Notes under the pieces: generated by a model | Seen by the model: only the letters and a program-made list of their open reading frames with translations | Databases searched by the model: none | What the model was told of the DNA's origin: nothing | Position numbers and translations under genes: made by a program | NCBI RefSeq assembly: GCF_021165955.1 | Contig: NZ_CP088952.1 | Span: 3,596,001 to 3,660,000, forward strand | Reading direction: 5' to 3' | DNA length: 64,000 nt | From: Massilia endophytica | Lineage (GTDB): Bacteria; Pseudomonadota; Gammaproteobacteria; Burkholderiales; Burkholderiaceae_D | Shown: positions 1 through 8,866 of the stretch, in pieces | How positions within the stretch are numbered: position 1 is the stretch's first letter | Layout of the letters: each line of letters starts with the position of its first letter

Positions 1-1265
1 GAGATACCGCCCAGCACCAGCGTGCTGGCCGCGTGGCCGTTGAACACGTGCTTGATGAAGAAGCCCAGCACGATGCCGCTGACGATCTGCGGGATCACGA
101 CGAAGAAGTTGAACACGCCCATGTAGTAGCCCATGCGGTGGGCGGGCAGCGCGCCGGCCAGAATCGCGTAGGGCATGGTCAGGATGCTGGCCCAGGCCAC
201 GCCCACGCCCGCCATCGGCAGCAGCAGCATATGCTTGTCCGTGATGAGGAAGATGCTGATGAGACTCAGGCCGCCGATGAGGAGGCAGACGGTGTGCACC
301 AGCTTGCGGCTGAAGGCGCGCGCGAACACCGGCAGCACGAAGGCCGCGAGCGCGGATACGCCGCTATACACCGCGAACATGGTCCCTACCCAGTTGCCCG
401 CCTCCTGGTACAGCGAGGACTGGGCGTCGGTAGTGCCGAATACATTGTCCGCCACAGCGCTGGTGGTGTAGATCCACATGGCGAACAGGGCGATCCAGGT
501 GAAGAACTGCACGAACGCCAGCTGCACCATGGTCTTGGGCATGCGGCGGAAGCCGCTGAAGATATCCTTCAGCGCATGGCCAAGGCCGCGCGATGCCGCG
601 CGCTCTGCGCGGAACTGCTCCAGATTCTCGGGCGGGTTCTCGGAGCTCGTAAGCACCGTCCACAGCACGGAGAAGAAGAACACGGCGCCGCCCGCATAGA
701 AGGAGTAGCGCACCGTGTCGGGAATGCTGCCGTTCACCGCCTCGTTACTGACGTGGAAAACCCAGGCGAAGAGGGTTGGCAGCAGCGAGGCAATCACGGC
801 GCCGCAGCCGATGAAGAAGGTCTGCATCGCGAAGCCGGCCGTCTGCTGCGAGGCATCGAGCTTGTCGCCGACGAAGGCGCGGAAAGGCTCCATCGAGATA
901 TTGATCGCGGCGTCCATCATCCACAGCACGGCAGCGGCCATCCACAAGGCCGTTGAATTCGGCATCAGGAACAGGGCAATGGAAGCGAGAAGTGCCCCAA
1001 GGAAGAAGAAGGGACGGCGGCGGCCCCATTTCGCGTGCCAGGTGTTGTCGCTCAGGTAGCCGATGATGGGCTGCACCAGCAGGCCGGTGACCGGCGCCGC
1101 AAGCCACAGCAGCGGAAGCTCGTCCTGGTTCGCGCCCAGCGTGGAGAAGATCCGGCTGGTGTTCGCGTTCTGCAGCGCGAAGCCGAACTGGATGCCGAAG
1201 AAACCAAAGCTCATGTTCCAGAGCTGCCAGAACGACAGCCTGGGCTTGATGGAAGAAGATTGCAT
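1..1265 (-). CDS. MFS sugar (maltose/maltodextrin-type) transporter, 3' end cut by window edge
   Basis: An inner-membrane 12-helix major facilitator, probably of the SLC45/GPH-like maltose:cation symporter group. The product starts MQSSSIKPRLSFWQLWNMSF at 1265 and is open to the left edge, so about 421 residues are visible. Features of this group are the early conserved stretch WNMSFGFFGIQFGFALQ, the cytoplasmic loop GYLSDNTWHAKWGRRRPFF (an RxGRR-type motif between helices 2 and 3), and many hydrophobic segments. It lies directly downstream of the GH31 alpha-glucosidase on the same strand, 159 bp away, with its own promoter in the gap. Context suggests import of maltose or short maltodextrins released in the periplasm. 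The substrate is inferred from neighbours, not from residues. Confidence 0.85.
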   Translation of the reverse strand, partial: MQSSSIKPRLSFWQLWNMSFGFFGIQFGFALQNANTSRIFSTLGANQDELPLLWLAAPVTGLLVQPIIGYLSDNTWHAKWGRRRPFFFLGALLASIALFLMPNSTALWMAAAVLWMMDAAINISMEPFRAFVGDKLDASQQTAGFAMQTFFIGCGAVIASLLPTLFAWVFHVSNEAVNGSIPDTVRYSFYAGGAVFFFSVLWTVLTSSENPPENLEQFRAERAASRGLGHALKDIFSGFRRMPKTMVQLAFVQFFTWIALFAMWIYTTSAVADNVFGTTDAQSSLYQEAGNWVGTMFAVYSGVSALAAFVLPVFARAFSRKLVHTVCLLIGGLSLISIFLITDKHMLLLPMAGVGVAWASILTMPYAILAGALPAHRMGYYMGVFNFFVVIPQIVSGIVLGFFIKHVFNGHAASTLVLGGI

Positions 1266-1314
1266 CTACCGTGTCCCCGTTATCTGCGGCTGAGTGCGCA
1301 GGTCAATTTGTAGC

Positions 1315-1343
1315 AAAATAACATGCGCCATTTCGCATGTCAA
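1315..1343 (-). promoter_or_regulatory. Probable sigma-70 promoter of the MFS transporter with an embedded dyad
   Basis: Read on the minus strand, a perfect -35 box TTGACA (1338-1343) is followed after 17 bp by TATTTT (1315-1320). The spacer is largely an inverted repeat, ACATGCG-N6-CGCATGT (1321-1340), that reaches into the -35 box. A weak copy (10/15) of the regional TGTAGT-N3-ACTACA dyad covers the -10 box (1309-1323). The layout fits a repressed promoter. The dyad could instead act as a weak terminator hairpin for the upstream GH31 gene, but its T-tract is short. Confidence 0.55.
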
Positions 1344-1383
1344 TCGAGCAAACCGCTCTTTTCCGGGGCACAGCGTGAAAGTC

Positions 1384-1398
1384 TGTAGTCAAACAACA
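1384..1398. promoter_or_regulatory. Operator-like dyad TGTAGTCAAACAACA upstream of the MFS promoter
   Basis: The 15-bp site matches the perfect dyad at 8790-8804 at 13 of 15 positions. It lies about 40 bp upstream of the TTGACA box of the transporter promoter. Shared presence at the transporter, receptor and amylase promoters suggests one regulator binds all of them. No regulator gene for it is in the window. Confidence 0.45.
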
Positions 1399-1424
1399 GA
1401 CTTTCGCCTTGCCAACTACAGAAT

Positions 1425-3812
1425 CTACAGCGCTACCGAGATGCGGGTCTCCGCGGCGGCGGCAGCTGGGACCTGCACTGTGAGCAGTTTGCGTTTCGCA
1501 TCCCACTGGAAGTCCGCACCTCGCTGGCCGATCGCCACGCGCTTCGGGCGGGACGCCACGTTATGCACCTGCACCGTATAGCCGCGCGAGACCGGCTTCC
1601 ATGCCTTGCCGGCTTCAGTCCTCAGCGTCAGCGTGAGTTCGCCGGGCGCCGCCGCGCTGTTGAAGCGGACGATCTCGTACTGGCCCTGCTCGTAGGCCTG
1701 CGCGGTTTCGCCGTCGTCGTCATACAGCTTGCCGGTGGAGGAGCTGACGCTGGCGTCATGGTAGTAGTGCAGGTCGATATGGCGGGTGGAGTAGTCGCGC
1801 GTGGACTGCACAGGCTTCGCCAGTGGGATGAAGGCGCCCGCGCGCACGAACACCGGGATATGCTCGGCCACCGCGGGCACCACCTCGGTAATGCCGCCGC
1901 GGTGGGGCTTGTCCGTATAGAAGTCGAACCACATCGAACCCTTGTTGGGGAAATAGACTTCCTTGCGCAGCGCGCCCGGCTCCACGATGGGCGACACGAG
2001 GAAATCGCTGCCCCACAGGTAGGTGGAGGACATGGCCGCTGCGTCGCCGCTGTCAGGCTCCTCGAACAGAATGGGACGCATCAGCGGCATGCCGGTGCGG
2101 CTGTTCTCGAACGCCGCCGTGTAGTTATAGGGCAGCATGGCATAGCGCAGGCGTACCGCCTCCGCAGCCAGCTTCTTGGCCGCGCCTTCGCGGAACACCG
2201 GTTCCGCAGGAACTTCCTCCTGCGCGTGAGGACGGAACACGGGCTGGAACACGCCGTACTGCAGCCAGCGCACATAGAGCTCGTCGTCCAGCACCGGCGA
2301 TGCGAACCCGCCCAGGTCCGAATGCATATAGGCCATGCCCTGCATGCCCATCTGCAGCGCGATCTCCATCTGCGACTGCAAACCGCCCCAGCTGCGGCTT
2401 ACGTCGCCGGACCAGGGAATCATGCCGAAACGCTGCGAGCCGGAATATCCCGCCCGCATCAGGATGAACGGTCGCTCCTTCGGGAACTCCTTCGCGTAGC
2501 CCTCGGCGATGAGGCGCGCCCAGTCGTGGCCGTAGATATTGTGCACCTGGTCGGCGCTGCCCACCGCATGCTGAAGAGCGGAAGGATGCACTTCCGGCTC
2601 GCCCAGGTCGCCCCACCAGCCGGTAACGCCGCCCTTCTTCAGGTCCTTGTAGATATCCCAGAACCAGTCCTTGCCCTGCTGGCTGTAGATGTCGATCAAG
2701 CCGGTGTTCCCGAAGAAGAAATCGTAGGTGTAGGGCTTGCCGTCTTTCGTGGTGGCCAGCGCCTTGCGGTCCACGGCTTCCTGCCAGCGCTTCGACGTGG
2801 TGAGCACGAAGGGCTCGGTGATGACCACCGTCTTCACGCCCTTCTTCGCCAGGTCCGCCATCATGCCTTCCGGGTTGGGGAAGCTGTCGCGGTCCCAGGC
2901 CAGGTTGCCCATGGTGCCCTTCACTTCCTTGCCGAACCAGTAGAGATCGAGCACCACAGCATCCAGCGGGATCTTCTCGGCGACGAACTTGTCCACCACG
3001 GCGCGCGTTTCCGCCTCCGTGTGGTAGCCGAAGCGGCTCGCGAAATTGCCGAAGGTCCAGCGCGGCGGGAGCGGCTGGCGGCCCGTGAGGCTGGTGTAGG
3101 CAGCCATGACATCGGCCCATTGCTCGCCCGCGATCACCTGGTAGGTCTTGCGGCCGCCAATGGTCTCGTAGCGCAGCGTGCCGTTCCTGCGGCTGTCGAA
3201 ATCGAGATAGCCGATCTGCGGATTGTCGAAATGGATGGCGTACTTCTTCGAGGAGAGCGCCATCGGGATCGTGAAGTTCAGCAGCTCCGAACGGCTGCCG
3301 TAGCCGTAGTGCGCCTTGTTATACAGCTGGAAGCGGTTGCCCCGGCGGTTCATGCCCACCGCGCGGGCCCCGGCTCCATACAGGGCCTCGCCATCGTCCA
3401 GCGCGAACTCGATGGTTTCCATCCCGTCCGCCTTTGCATAGCCCGACTTCTCCGCCACCAGCGGCCGGCCCTTGTAGGCGTAGCTGATGCGGAAAGGACT
3501 CTTCTCCACCGTGACCACGATGCCGGATGTGGCGAACTCAATCCGGCCGGGCGATTCGCGCAGGGCTGCGGTGGCCGAAGGCGCGAGGATCACCGCATGC
3601 GATGCATCGATCGCGCTCTCGCCTTTCGGCACGAAGGTCGTTTCGACGACGGTGGCGGAATACGGCTTGATCAGGTATCGGCCGTCGCTGGTGACGATTT
3701 CCAGCACATTGCTGCTGGCACGGAACCCCTCGAAGTGGCGGTTGGCGCTCTGGGAAAAGGCGGGGAAGGCGGCCAGCAATGCGGCCAGTGGAGCAAGCTG
3801 TTTGAATTCCAT
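1425..3812 (-). CDS. GH31 family alpha-glucosidase (secreted)
   Basis: A 795-residue exported glycoside hydrolase family 31 enzyme that would release glucose from the ends of maltodextrins or transfer alpha-glucosyl units. An N-terminal Sec signal (MEFKQLAPLAALLAAFPAFS) is followed by the GH31 N-terminal beta domain, a TIM barrel (roughly residues 230-560) and C-terminal beta domains. The barrel has GWWGDLGEPEVHP with Asp402 at the family nucleophile position and WSGDVSRSW with Asp470 at the acid/base position. The family's early DLYWFGK strand is present. Length is typical for GH31 enzymes with the extra C-terminal domain. It is the first gene of a minus-strand pair with the MFS transporter. 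Its start is 20 bp from a LacI-type palindrome. Exact linkage specificity cannot be read from the sequence. Confidence 0.92.
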   Translation of the reverse strand: MEFKQLAPLAALLAAFPAFSQSANRHFEGFRASSNVLEIVTSDGRYLIKPYSATVVETTFVPKGESAIDASHAVILAPSATAALRESPGRIEFATSGIVVTVEKSPFRISYAYKGRPLVAEKSGYAKADGMETIEFALDDGEALYGAGARAVGMNRRGNRFQLYNKAHYGYGSRSELLNFTIPMALSSKKYAIHFDNPQIGYLDFDSRRNGTLRYETIGGRKTYQVIAGEQWADVMAAYTSLTGRQPLPPRWTFGNFASRFGYHTEAETRAVVDKFVAEKIPLDAVVLDLYWFGKEVKGTMGNLAWDRDSFPNPEGMMADLAKKGVKTVVITEPFVLTTSKRWQEAVDRKALATTKDGKPYTYDFFFGNTGLIDIYSQQGKDWFWDIYKDLKKGGVTGWWGDLGEPEVHPSALQHAVGSADQVHNIYGHDWARLIAEGYAKEFPKERPFILMRAGYSGSQRFGMIPWSGDVSRSWGGLQSQMEIALQMGMQGMAYMHSDLGGFASPVLDDELYVRWLQYGVFQPVFRPHAQEEVPAEPVFREGAAKKLAAEAVRLRYAMLPYNYTAAFENSRTGMPLMRPILFEEPDSGDAAAMSSTYLWGSDFLVSPIVEPGALRKEVYFPNKGSMWFDFYTDKPHRGGITEVVPAVAEHIPVFVRAGAFIPLAKPVQSTRDYSTRHIDLHYYHDASVSSSTGKLYDDDGETAQAYEQGQYEIVRFNSAAAPGELTLTLRTEAGKAWKPVSRGYTVQVHNVASRPKRVAIGQRGADFQWDAKRKLLTVQVPAAAAAETRISVAL

Positions 3813-3831
3813 CGGTCTCGAAAGGCGTTAT

Positions 3832-3845
3832 TGGTATCGATGCCA
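3832..3845. promoter_or_regulatory. LacI-family-like operator upstream of the GH31 gene
   Basis: TGGTATCGATGCCA is a near-perfect palindrome with a central CG, the form typical of LacI/GalR-family operators. It lies 20-33 bp upstream of the alpha-glucosidase start, where a repressor would block initiation. It differs from the TGTAGT dyads at the other promoters of the locus, so a second regulator is likely. Confidence 0.5.
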
Positions 3846-3929
3846 GGAGCATGACAGATTCCGGCTGAGGAAAACAGTCCGGATTCAGTTATATTAGCGC
3901 CCAGCTTCATACCTGAGGAGACCATAACG

Positions 3930-5741
3930 ATGAAACAAACCATCGCAGTAGCGGTGTCGCTCGCACTGAGCGCCGCCTATGCCAATGCAGCACCTGCCAC
4001 GGCAAAACCCAATGCTGCGGAAGCGCAGCGCTTCCTGGCAAGCACGGAAGCAAAGTTCGACAAGCTGAATCTGGACCAGGCTCGCGCCGAGTGGGTTGGC
4101 TCGAACTTCATTACGGACGATACGGAAGCCATCGCCGCCTACTTTGGCGAACTGGCGCTCACGGCCAGTGGCGAAGCCGCCCTCCAGGCGCGCCGCTACA
4201 ACGGCCTGAAACTGAAACCCGACGAGCAGCGCAAGCTCAAGCTGCTGCAGCTGAGCCTCATGCTGTCCGACCCCAAGGACCGAGCCGCCTATGCCAGCGC
4301 GCGCGCCGCCCTGACGGGCGCCTACGGCAAGGCCAAGTACTGCCCGAAGAATGCGGACGGCAGCGAAGCGGCATGCATGCCGCTGGGCGAGCTGGAAAAG
4401 ATCCTGGCCACGAGCCGCGATCCGGCCAAGCTGCTGGACGCCTGGTCGGGCTGGCATATGCAGGCTGCTTCGTACAAGCAGCGCTACGCCGATTTCGTCC
4501 AGCTCTCGAACAAGGGCGCGCGCGAGATGGGCTTTGCGGACACCGGTTCCCTGTGGCGCTCCCAGTACGACATGCCTCCGGAAGCTTTCGCCGCGGAGAT
4601 GGAGCGCCTGTGGCAGCAGGTGAAGCCCCTGTACGACTCGCTGCACACCTACGCCCGCCACAAGCTGCGCGCCGCCTACGGGCCGGACGTGGTGCCGCCT
4701 ACGGGCCCCGTTCCCGCCCACCTGTTCGGCAATATGTGGAGCCAGACCTGGGACAATATCTATCCCCTGCTGAAGCCCGAGCAAGGCGCGAGCAGCTTTG
4801 ACCTGAGCAAGGTGCTGGAGGAGCGCAAGACCACGGCGAAGGAGATGACCCAGTATGCGGAGCGCTTCTACACCTCGCTCGGCATGCAGAAACTCCCCGC
4901 CTCCTTCTGGGAACGTTCGCTGCTGACCAAGCCGCGCGACCGCGACGTGGTCTGCCACGCTTCCGCATGGCCTATCGACGGCAAGGATGACGTGCGCATC
5001 AAGATGTGCATCAACCCTACCGCCGAAGACTTCACGGTGATTCATCACGAGCTGGGCCACGTCTACTACTTCCTGGGTTACCAGAACCAGCCCGTCCTGT
5101 TCCGCAACGGCGCGAACGACGGCTTCCATGAAGCGATCGGCGACACGGTGGCGCTGTCCATCACGCCGAGCTATCTGAAGCAGGTCGGCCTGATGAACGA
5201 GGCGCCCGACCCGAAGGCCGATATCGGCGAGCTGCTGCGCCGCGCCTTGTCGAAAGTGGCGATCCTGCCCTTTGCCTATTCCGTGGACAAGTGGCGCTGG
5301 GACGTCTACAGCGGCAAGACCCAGCCTGCCGACTACGACAAGACCTGGTGGCAGCTGCGCGAGCAGTACATGGGCGTGAAGCGTCCCGCGCCTGCGCTGC
5401 CCAACGGCTTCGACGCGGGCGCCAAGTACCACGTGCCTGCGGACGTGCCCTATGCCCGCTACTTCCTCGCCGACCTGCTGCAGTTCCAGTTCCACCGCGC
5501 GCTGTGCCGCGAGGCTGGCTATACCGGCCCGCTGCACCAGTGCTCGATCTACGGCAACGAGAAGGCAGGCAAGAAGCTGCAGGCGATGCTGGAAATGGGC
5601 GTCAGCAAGCCATGGCCGGAAGCGCTGAAAGCCATCAGCGGCGAAGACCGCATCGACGGCCAGGCCCTGCTCGACTACTTCGCGCCGCTGAAGGCGTGGC
5701 TCGATGAGCAGAACAGGCAGCTCGCTGCGCAGGCAAAGTAA
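3930..5741 (+). CDS. M2 family peptidyl-dipeptidase (ACE-like metallopeptidase)
   Basis: A 603-residue zinc metallopeptidase of family M2, the angiotensin-converting-enzyme family, which removes dipeptides from peptide C-termini. The Sec signal MKQTIAVAVSLALSAAYANA places it in the periplasm or outside. The zinc motif HELGH is at residues 373-377, and the third ligand Glu401 lies in GFHEAIGDT, at the spacing expected for M2. The later YSVDKWRWDVYSG and MGVKRP stretches are also typical of the family. A GAGGAG ribosome-binding site precedes the ATG at 3930. The gene is divergent from GH31 and convergent with the TonB receptor, with a strong terminator between. It has no evident link to starch use and is probably its own transcription unit. 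Confidence 0.95.
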   Translation: MKQTIAVAVSLALSAAYANAAPATAKPNAAEAQRFLASTEAKFDKLNLDQARAEWVGSNFITDDTEAIAAYFGELALTASGEAALQARRYNGLKLKPDEQRKLKLLQLSLMLSDPKDRAAYASARAALTGAYGKAKYCPKNADGSEAACMPLGELEKILATSRDPAKLLDAWSGWHMQAASYKQRYADFVQLSNKGAREMGFADTGSLWRSQYDMPPEAFAAEMERLWQQVKPLYDSLHTYARHKLRAAYGPDVVPPTGPVPAHLFGNMWSQTWDNIYPLLKPEQGASSFDLSKVLEERKTTAKEMTQYAERFYTSLGMQKLPASFWERSLLTKPRDRDVVCHASAWPIDGKDDVRIKMCINPTAEDFTVIHHELGHVYYFLGYQNQPVLFRNGANDGFHEAIGDTVALSITPSYLKQVGLMNEAPDPKADIGELLRRALSKVAILPFAYSVDKWRWDVYSGKTQPADYDKTWWQLREQYMGVKRPAPALPNGFDAGAKYHVPADVPYARYFLADLLQFQFHRALCREAGYTGPLHQCSIYGNEKAGKKLQAMLEMGVSKPWPEALKAISGEDRIDGQALLDYFAPLKAWLDEQNRQLAAQAK

Positions 5742-5755
5742 ACGCAGCATCAAAC

Positions 5756-5788
5756 AAAAAACCCCGCCGCTTGCGCGGCGGGGTTTTT
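5756..5788. terminator. Bidirectional rho-independent terminator
   Basis: A 10-bp GC-rich stem (ACCCCGCCGC, loop TTGC, GCGGCGGGGT) is flanked by A6 on the left and T5 on the right. It can end both the M2 peptidase transcript from the left and the TonB-receptor transcript from the right. Confidence 0.9.
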
Positions 5789-5810
5789 CTTTGGCCGTTC
5801 AGTTCCGGAA

Positions 5811-8543
5811 TCAGAACTTGTAGCTTGCGCCCAGCAGGATGGTGCGGCCGTACTTCTGGTACTCCAGCTGCTGGTTGCGGTTGCCGTTGTAGGTTTCGTA
5901 GGCGGCGTTGCGCAGGTTGTTCGCCTGCAGCACCAGGCCCAGGCCTTTCAGCGGGCCGTCGTTGAAGTTGTAACCGATCTGGAAGTCGATCACGTTCTCG
6001 CCGACGACGTAGCGCAGGGTGCGTTCCGCTGCGAAGTTGCCGATCTCACCCACGAAGTCCGAACGCTTGCGCTGCGAGATACGGGTTTCGAAGCCGTTCT
6101 TCTCGTAGTACATGGTCAGGTTGTACACGTGCTTCGACTGGCCTGGCAGCGGGATGTGCTGGCCGATGTTGGAGCCGTCGTCCTCGATCGTGATGTCGGA
6201 ATCGTTGTAGCTCGCCGAAGCGATCACGCCGAAGCCGTCCAGCGCCGGGGTCACCATGTTCAGAGGCAGGGAACCGGACAGTTCCAGGCCCTTCATCTTG
6301 CCGCCGTTGCCGTTGTACGGCGCCTTGTAGTCGCCGAACTGCGTATTGGCGATGGTGCCAGGAATGAACTTCGAGAAGTCGTAGGTCTTCGTCTGCGTGA
6401 AGATGTAGGTATCCAGCTTCTTGTAGAAGAACGCGGCAGCCAGGTAGGCCTTCTTGCCGAAGTACTTCTCATACGACAGGTCGAACGCCTTTGCGCGCCA
6501 TGGATCCAGCTGCGCATTGCCGCCGCTCGCACCCGGCTTGAAGGTGGTTTCGCTCACGCCGAAGTCCAGGGCGGAACGCAGCTGGTCGACGCGCGGACGT
6601 GCAAGCTGCTTGGCCAGCGCCACACGCACGGTCTGGTCGTTCTGCAGGCCGAAGGCCAGGTTCATGCTTGGCAGGTAGTCGGTGTAGGTCTTGCCGTCGT
6701 GGACAGGCTTGACCTGCTTGCCGGCAGGCGCGGTGCCATCCCAGTAGTTCGCATCGGAGAACTGCTTGGTGTGCTGCGCCTGCACGCCGATATTGCCGCG
6801 CAGGGTCACGTCGCCCAGGTCATGATCGATGTTCGCCTTGAAGAAGGCGGTGCTGATCTTCTCGGACACCAGCCAGCTCTTCGAGATCAGGTAGCTCTCG
6901 GTCGAAGTCGGCTTGAAGCTCATGTACTTGGAGACCACGGCTGGAACGTTCCATGCCGGGATGGTGCCGACACCGGCGAAGCCCAGGCCCACCGATGGAT
7001 ACAGCAGGTCGGACGAAATCGTGGTCGGGTTGCCCACCAGGTTGATGCCGCCTTCCGGCTGGTCCTTGGCCTTCTCGCGGTTCGCGTAGTTGAAGCCCAC
7101 GTCGAAGCCGGAGAACCACTTCTCCAGTGCGCCGGTTGCCTGGATATTGGCGGCCAGTTTGAAGCTCTTCAGCTCGTCTTCCACGAACGGGGTCTTGCCG
7201 TAGCCGGAACCGTAGATCGTGCCCTTCACGTAGAGCTGGGCCGGATCGCTGTAGGTGCGGCGGGTCGGCACCATCTGCGGGAAGCCGCCGGAGGTGAACG
7301 TCAGGTTCAGGTTGTCCAGCGAAGCGGCGCTGTTGGTGGCGCCCAGCTGCAGGTTGTTTTCGAGGCTCAGCTCATCGCGCTTGGCCTTGGACCAGGAAGC
7401 GTCGGCCACCAGGCTCCAGCCGTCCATGCGCACTTCGTTGTTCCAGCCGATGGCGCGGATATCGTCGCGGCGGTTGGTGTACATGCCGCGCACCAGCGGG
7501 TAGACGTTGTTGGCGGTGGCGCTGCCAATGGCGTTGCCGTTCTTGGTGACGTTGGTGAACTGCAGGCCAGGATCGATGCCGCCGTTCCAGCCGCCCAGGT
7601 TCACTTCGAACTGGTTGGCGGTGTCTTCATGCTTGAAGATGGAAGCGTACATGTCGACCATGCTGGTCCACTGCTTGTTCGGGCGGTACTGGATCACGCC
7701 CATCAGGCCATCGCGGCGGTTGTAGCCGGAACGTGCCAGCGACTTGATGCCGTCGGTAATGGTGGTGCCGGCGGCAACGCCGGGACGGGAATCGGTCTTC
7801 CACGGTTCGTAGATACCGGTTTCCTGTGCCAGCACTGGCGATTCCAGGTGAGCGAAGCCCACGGCCACACCCAGGGTGCGGTCCAGGAACTGGTCGATGT
7901 AGCTGATGCTGAAGCGGTTGCCCAGCGCATCGGTGTTGGCGATGCGGCCGATGGAGTTCTTCTCGCCGCGCACGTTCAGCGCCACGGTGCGCTTGCCGAA
8001 GTTCAGCGGACGCACGGTCTGCAGGTCGAGGGTGCCGGACAGGCCCTGGCCGATCAGGCCGGAGTCAGGGGTTTTGTAGATGGTCACGCCGGACAGCAGT
8101 TCCGACGGATACTGGTCGAACTCCACGGAGCGGTTGTCGCCGGTGGACACCTGTTCGCGGCCGTTCAGCAGCGTGGTGGCGAAGTCGGGCGACAGGCCGC
8201 GCACGGAGATCACCTGGGCGCGGCCGGCGACGCGCTGGGCGGCCAGGCCTGGCAGGCGGGCGATCGATTCCGCGATACTCACATCCGGCAGCTTGCCGAT
8301 GTCTTCAGCGGAAATCGCTTCGACGATGGAGGTGGCGTCCTTCTTGACCGAGATGGCGTCCTCGATACCGCGGCGGATGCCCGACACGGTCACGGTGGCG
8401 ATCGGCGCATCGGCGGCCGGGGTGGATTGGGCCTGGGCATAGGCAGGATTAGCCAGTGCTGCAACGAACAGGGCGCAGCCAGCGGCTACCGGGCTCAGTT
8501 GCAGGGCCGTGCGCGAGCTACGCTCGGTCGCGAAAATTTTCAT
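5811..8543 (-). CDS. TonB-dependent receptor, probable maltodextrin transporter
   Basis: A 910-residue outer-membrane TonB-dependent receptor. A long signal peptide ends near NPAYAQAQS. The plug domain starts around residue 50 with TVTVSGIRRGIEDAISVKK and has ISVRGLSPDFATTLLNGRE, typical of large receptors for carbohydrates. A 22-strand barrel follows and ends GASYKF with the C-terminal aromatic residue needed for assembly. A GAGGGG ribosome-binding site lies before the ATG at 8543. The gene is divergent from the alpha-amylase gene, shares its regulatory region and uses the same operator motif. This supports uptake of alpha-glucan oligosaccharides. Substrate is inferred from context. Confidence 0.9.
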   Translation of the reverse strand: MKIFATERSSRTALQLSPVAAGCALFVAALANPAYAQAQSTPAADAPIATVTVSGIRRGIEDAISVKKDATSIVEAISAEDIGKLPDVSIAESIARLPGLAAQRVAGRAQVISVRGLSPDFATTLLNGREQVSTGDNRSVEFDQYPSELLSGVTIYKTPDSGLIGQGLSGTLDLQTVRPLNFGKRTVALNVRGEKNSIGRIANTDALGNRFSISYIDQFLDRTLGVAVGFAHLESPVLAQETGIYEPWKTDSRPGVAAGTTITDGIKSLARSGYNRRDGLMGVIQYRPNKQWTSMVDMYASIFKHEDTANQFEVNLGGWNGGIDPGLQFTNVTKNGNAIGSATANNVYPLVRGMYTNRRDDIRAIGWNNEVRMDGWSLVADASWSKAKRDELSLENNLQLGATNSAASLDNLNLTFTSGGFPQMVPTRRTYSDPAQLYVKGTIYGSGYGKTPFVEDELKSFKLAANIQATGALEKWFSGFDVGFNYANREKAKDQPEGGINLVGNPTTISSDLLYPSVGLGFAGVGTIPAWNVPAVVSKYMSFKPTSTESYLISKSWLVSEKISTAFFKANIDHDLGDVTLRGNIGVQAQHTKQFSDANYWDGTAPAGKQVKPVHDGKTYTDYLPSMNLAFGLQNDQTVRVALAKQLARPRVDQLRSALDFGVSETTFKPGASGGNAQLDPWRAKAFDLSYEKYFGKKAYLAAAFFYKKLDTYIFTQTKTYDFSKFIPGTIANTQFGDYKAPYNGNGGKMKGLELSGSLPLNMVTPALDGFGVIASASYNDSDITIEDDGSNIGQHIPLPGQSKHVYNLTMYYEKNGFETRISQRKRSDFVGEIGNFAAERTLRYVVGENVIDFQIGYNFNDGPLKGLGLVLQANNLRNAAYETYNGNRNQQLEYQKYGRTILLGASYKF

Positions 8544-8656
8544 AAAGTCCCCTCACTCATTAATCAATTTTCCCGTAGCGCAACGACAAATCCGCTTAAT
8601 TCAACTACACGGGAATCCAAGGCAAACGGACGTTCTTCTGGACGTCCTGTGGGAAT

Positions 8657-8684
8657 TTTGTACTAAAACTAGATTCAGTGTCAA
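8657..8684 (-). promoter_or_regulatory. Promoter of the TonB-dependent receptor, overlapped by an operator-like dyad
   Basis: On the minus strand TTGACA (8679-8684) is separated by 16 bp from TACAAA (8657-8662). A degenerate copy of the regional dyad (TGTACTAAAACTAGA, 8659-8673, 11/15 to the perfect copy) overlaps the -10 box and spacer. Predicted leader is about 107 nt before the ATG at 8543. Confidence 0.55.
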
Positions 8685-8789
8685 TAAATGCTCCGCTCGA
8701 CTACGCGAAACTACGGGCATTTGTTGGCCTTCTCCCTATGAAGGGTGCTGTTGCGTTGTATTTAGGCTACACAGATGCTTCCGGACACT

Positions 8790-8804
8790 TGTAGTCGAAC
8801 TACA
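8790..8804. promoter_or_regulatory. Perfect operator dyad TGTAGTCGAACTACA
   Basis: Perfect 6-bp arms TGTAGT and ACTACA around a 3-bp centre, 83 bp upstream of the amylase start. It is the best copy of the motif seen at 1384, 8659 and 8852 and was used here as the reference. Confidence 0.55.
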
Positions 8805-8842
8805 CGCCACCCCGCTCAGTTTGGTGTACCATCCTTGCAAAC

Positions 8843-8866
8843 CTACAAGTTTGTAGTTCCGCTACT
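8843..8866. promoter_or_regulatory. Overlapping operator dyads just before the amylase gene
   Basis: CTACAAGTTTGTAG (8843-8856) is a perfect 14-bp inverted repeat. It overlaps TGTAGTTCCGCTACT (8852-8866), which matches the reference dyad at 12 of 15 positions when that is read on the other strand. The pair sits directly upstream of the ribosome-binding site. Confidence 0.5.

Noticed and set aside
1563..3854. 763-codon open frame on the plus strand opposite the GH31 gene
   Set aside because: It is antisense to a gene with intact GH31 motifs. The product is rich in Arg, His and Ala with no domain, as expected from a GC-rich shadow frame.
3894..5753. 619-codon open frame opposite the M2 peptidase
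   Set aside because: The sense strand has HELGH and Glu401 at correct spacing; the antisense product is low-complexity in His, Arg and Gln.
6129..8666. 845-codon open frame opposite the TonB receptor
   Set aside because: Shadow of the receptor's codon bias; no signal, motif or ribosome-binding site.
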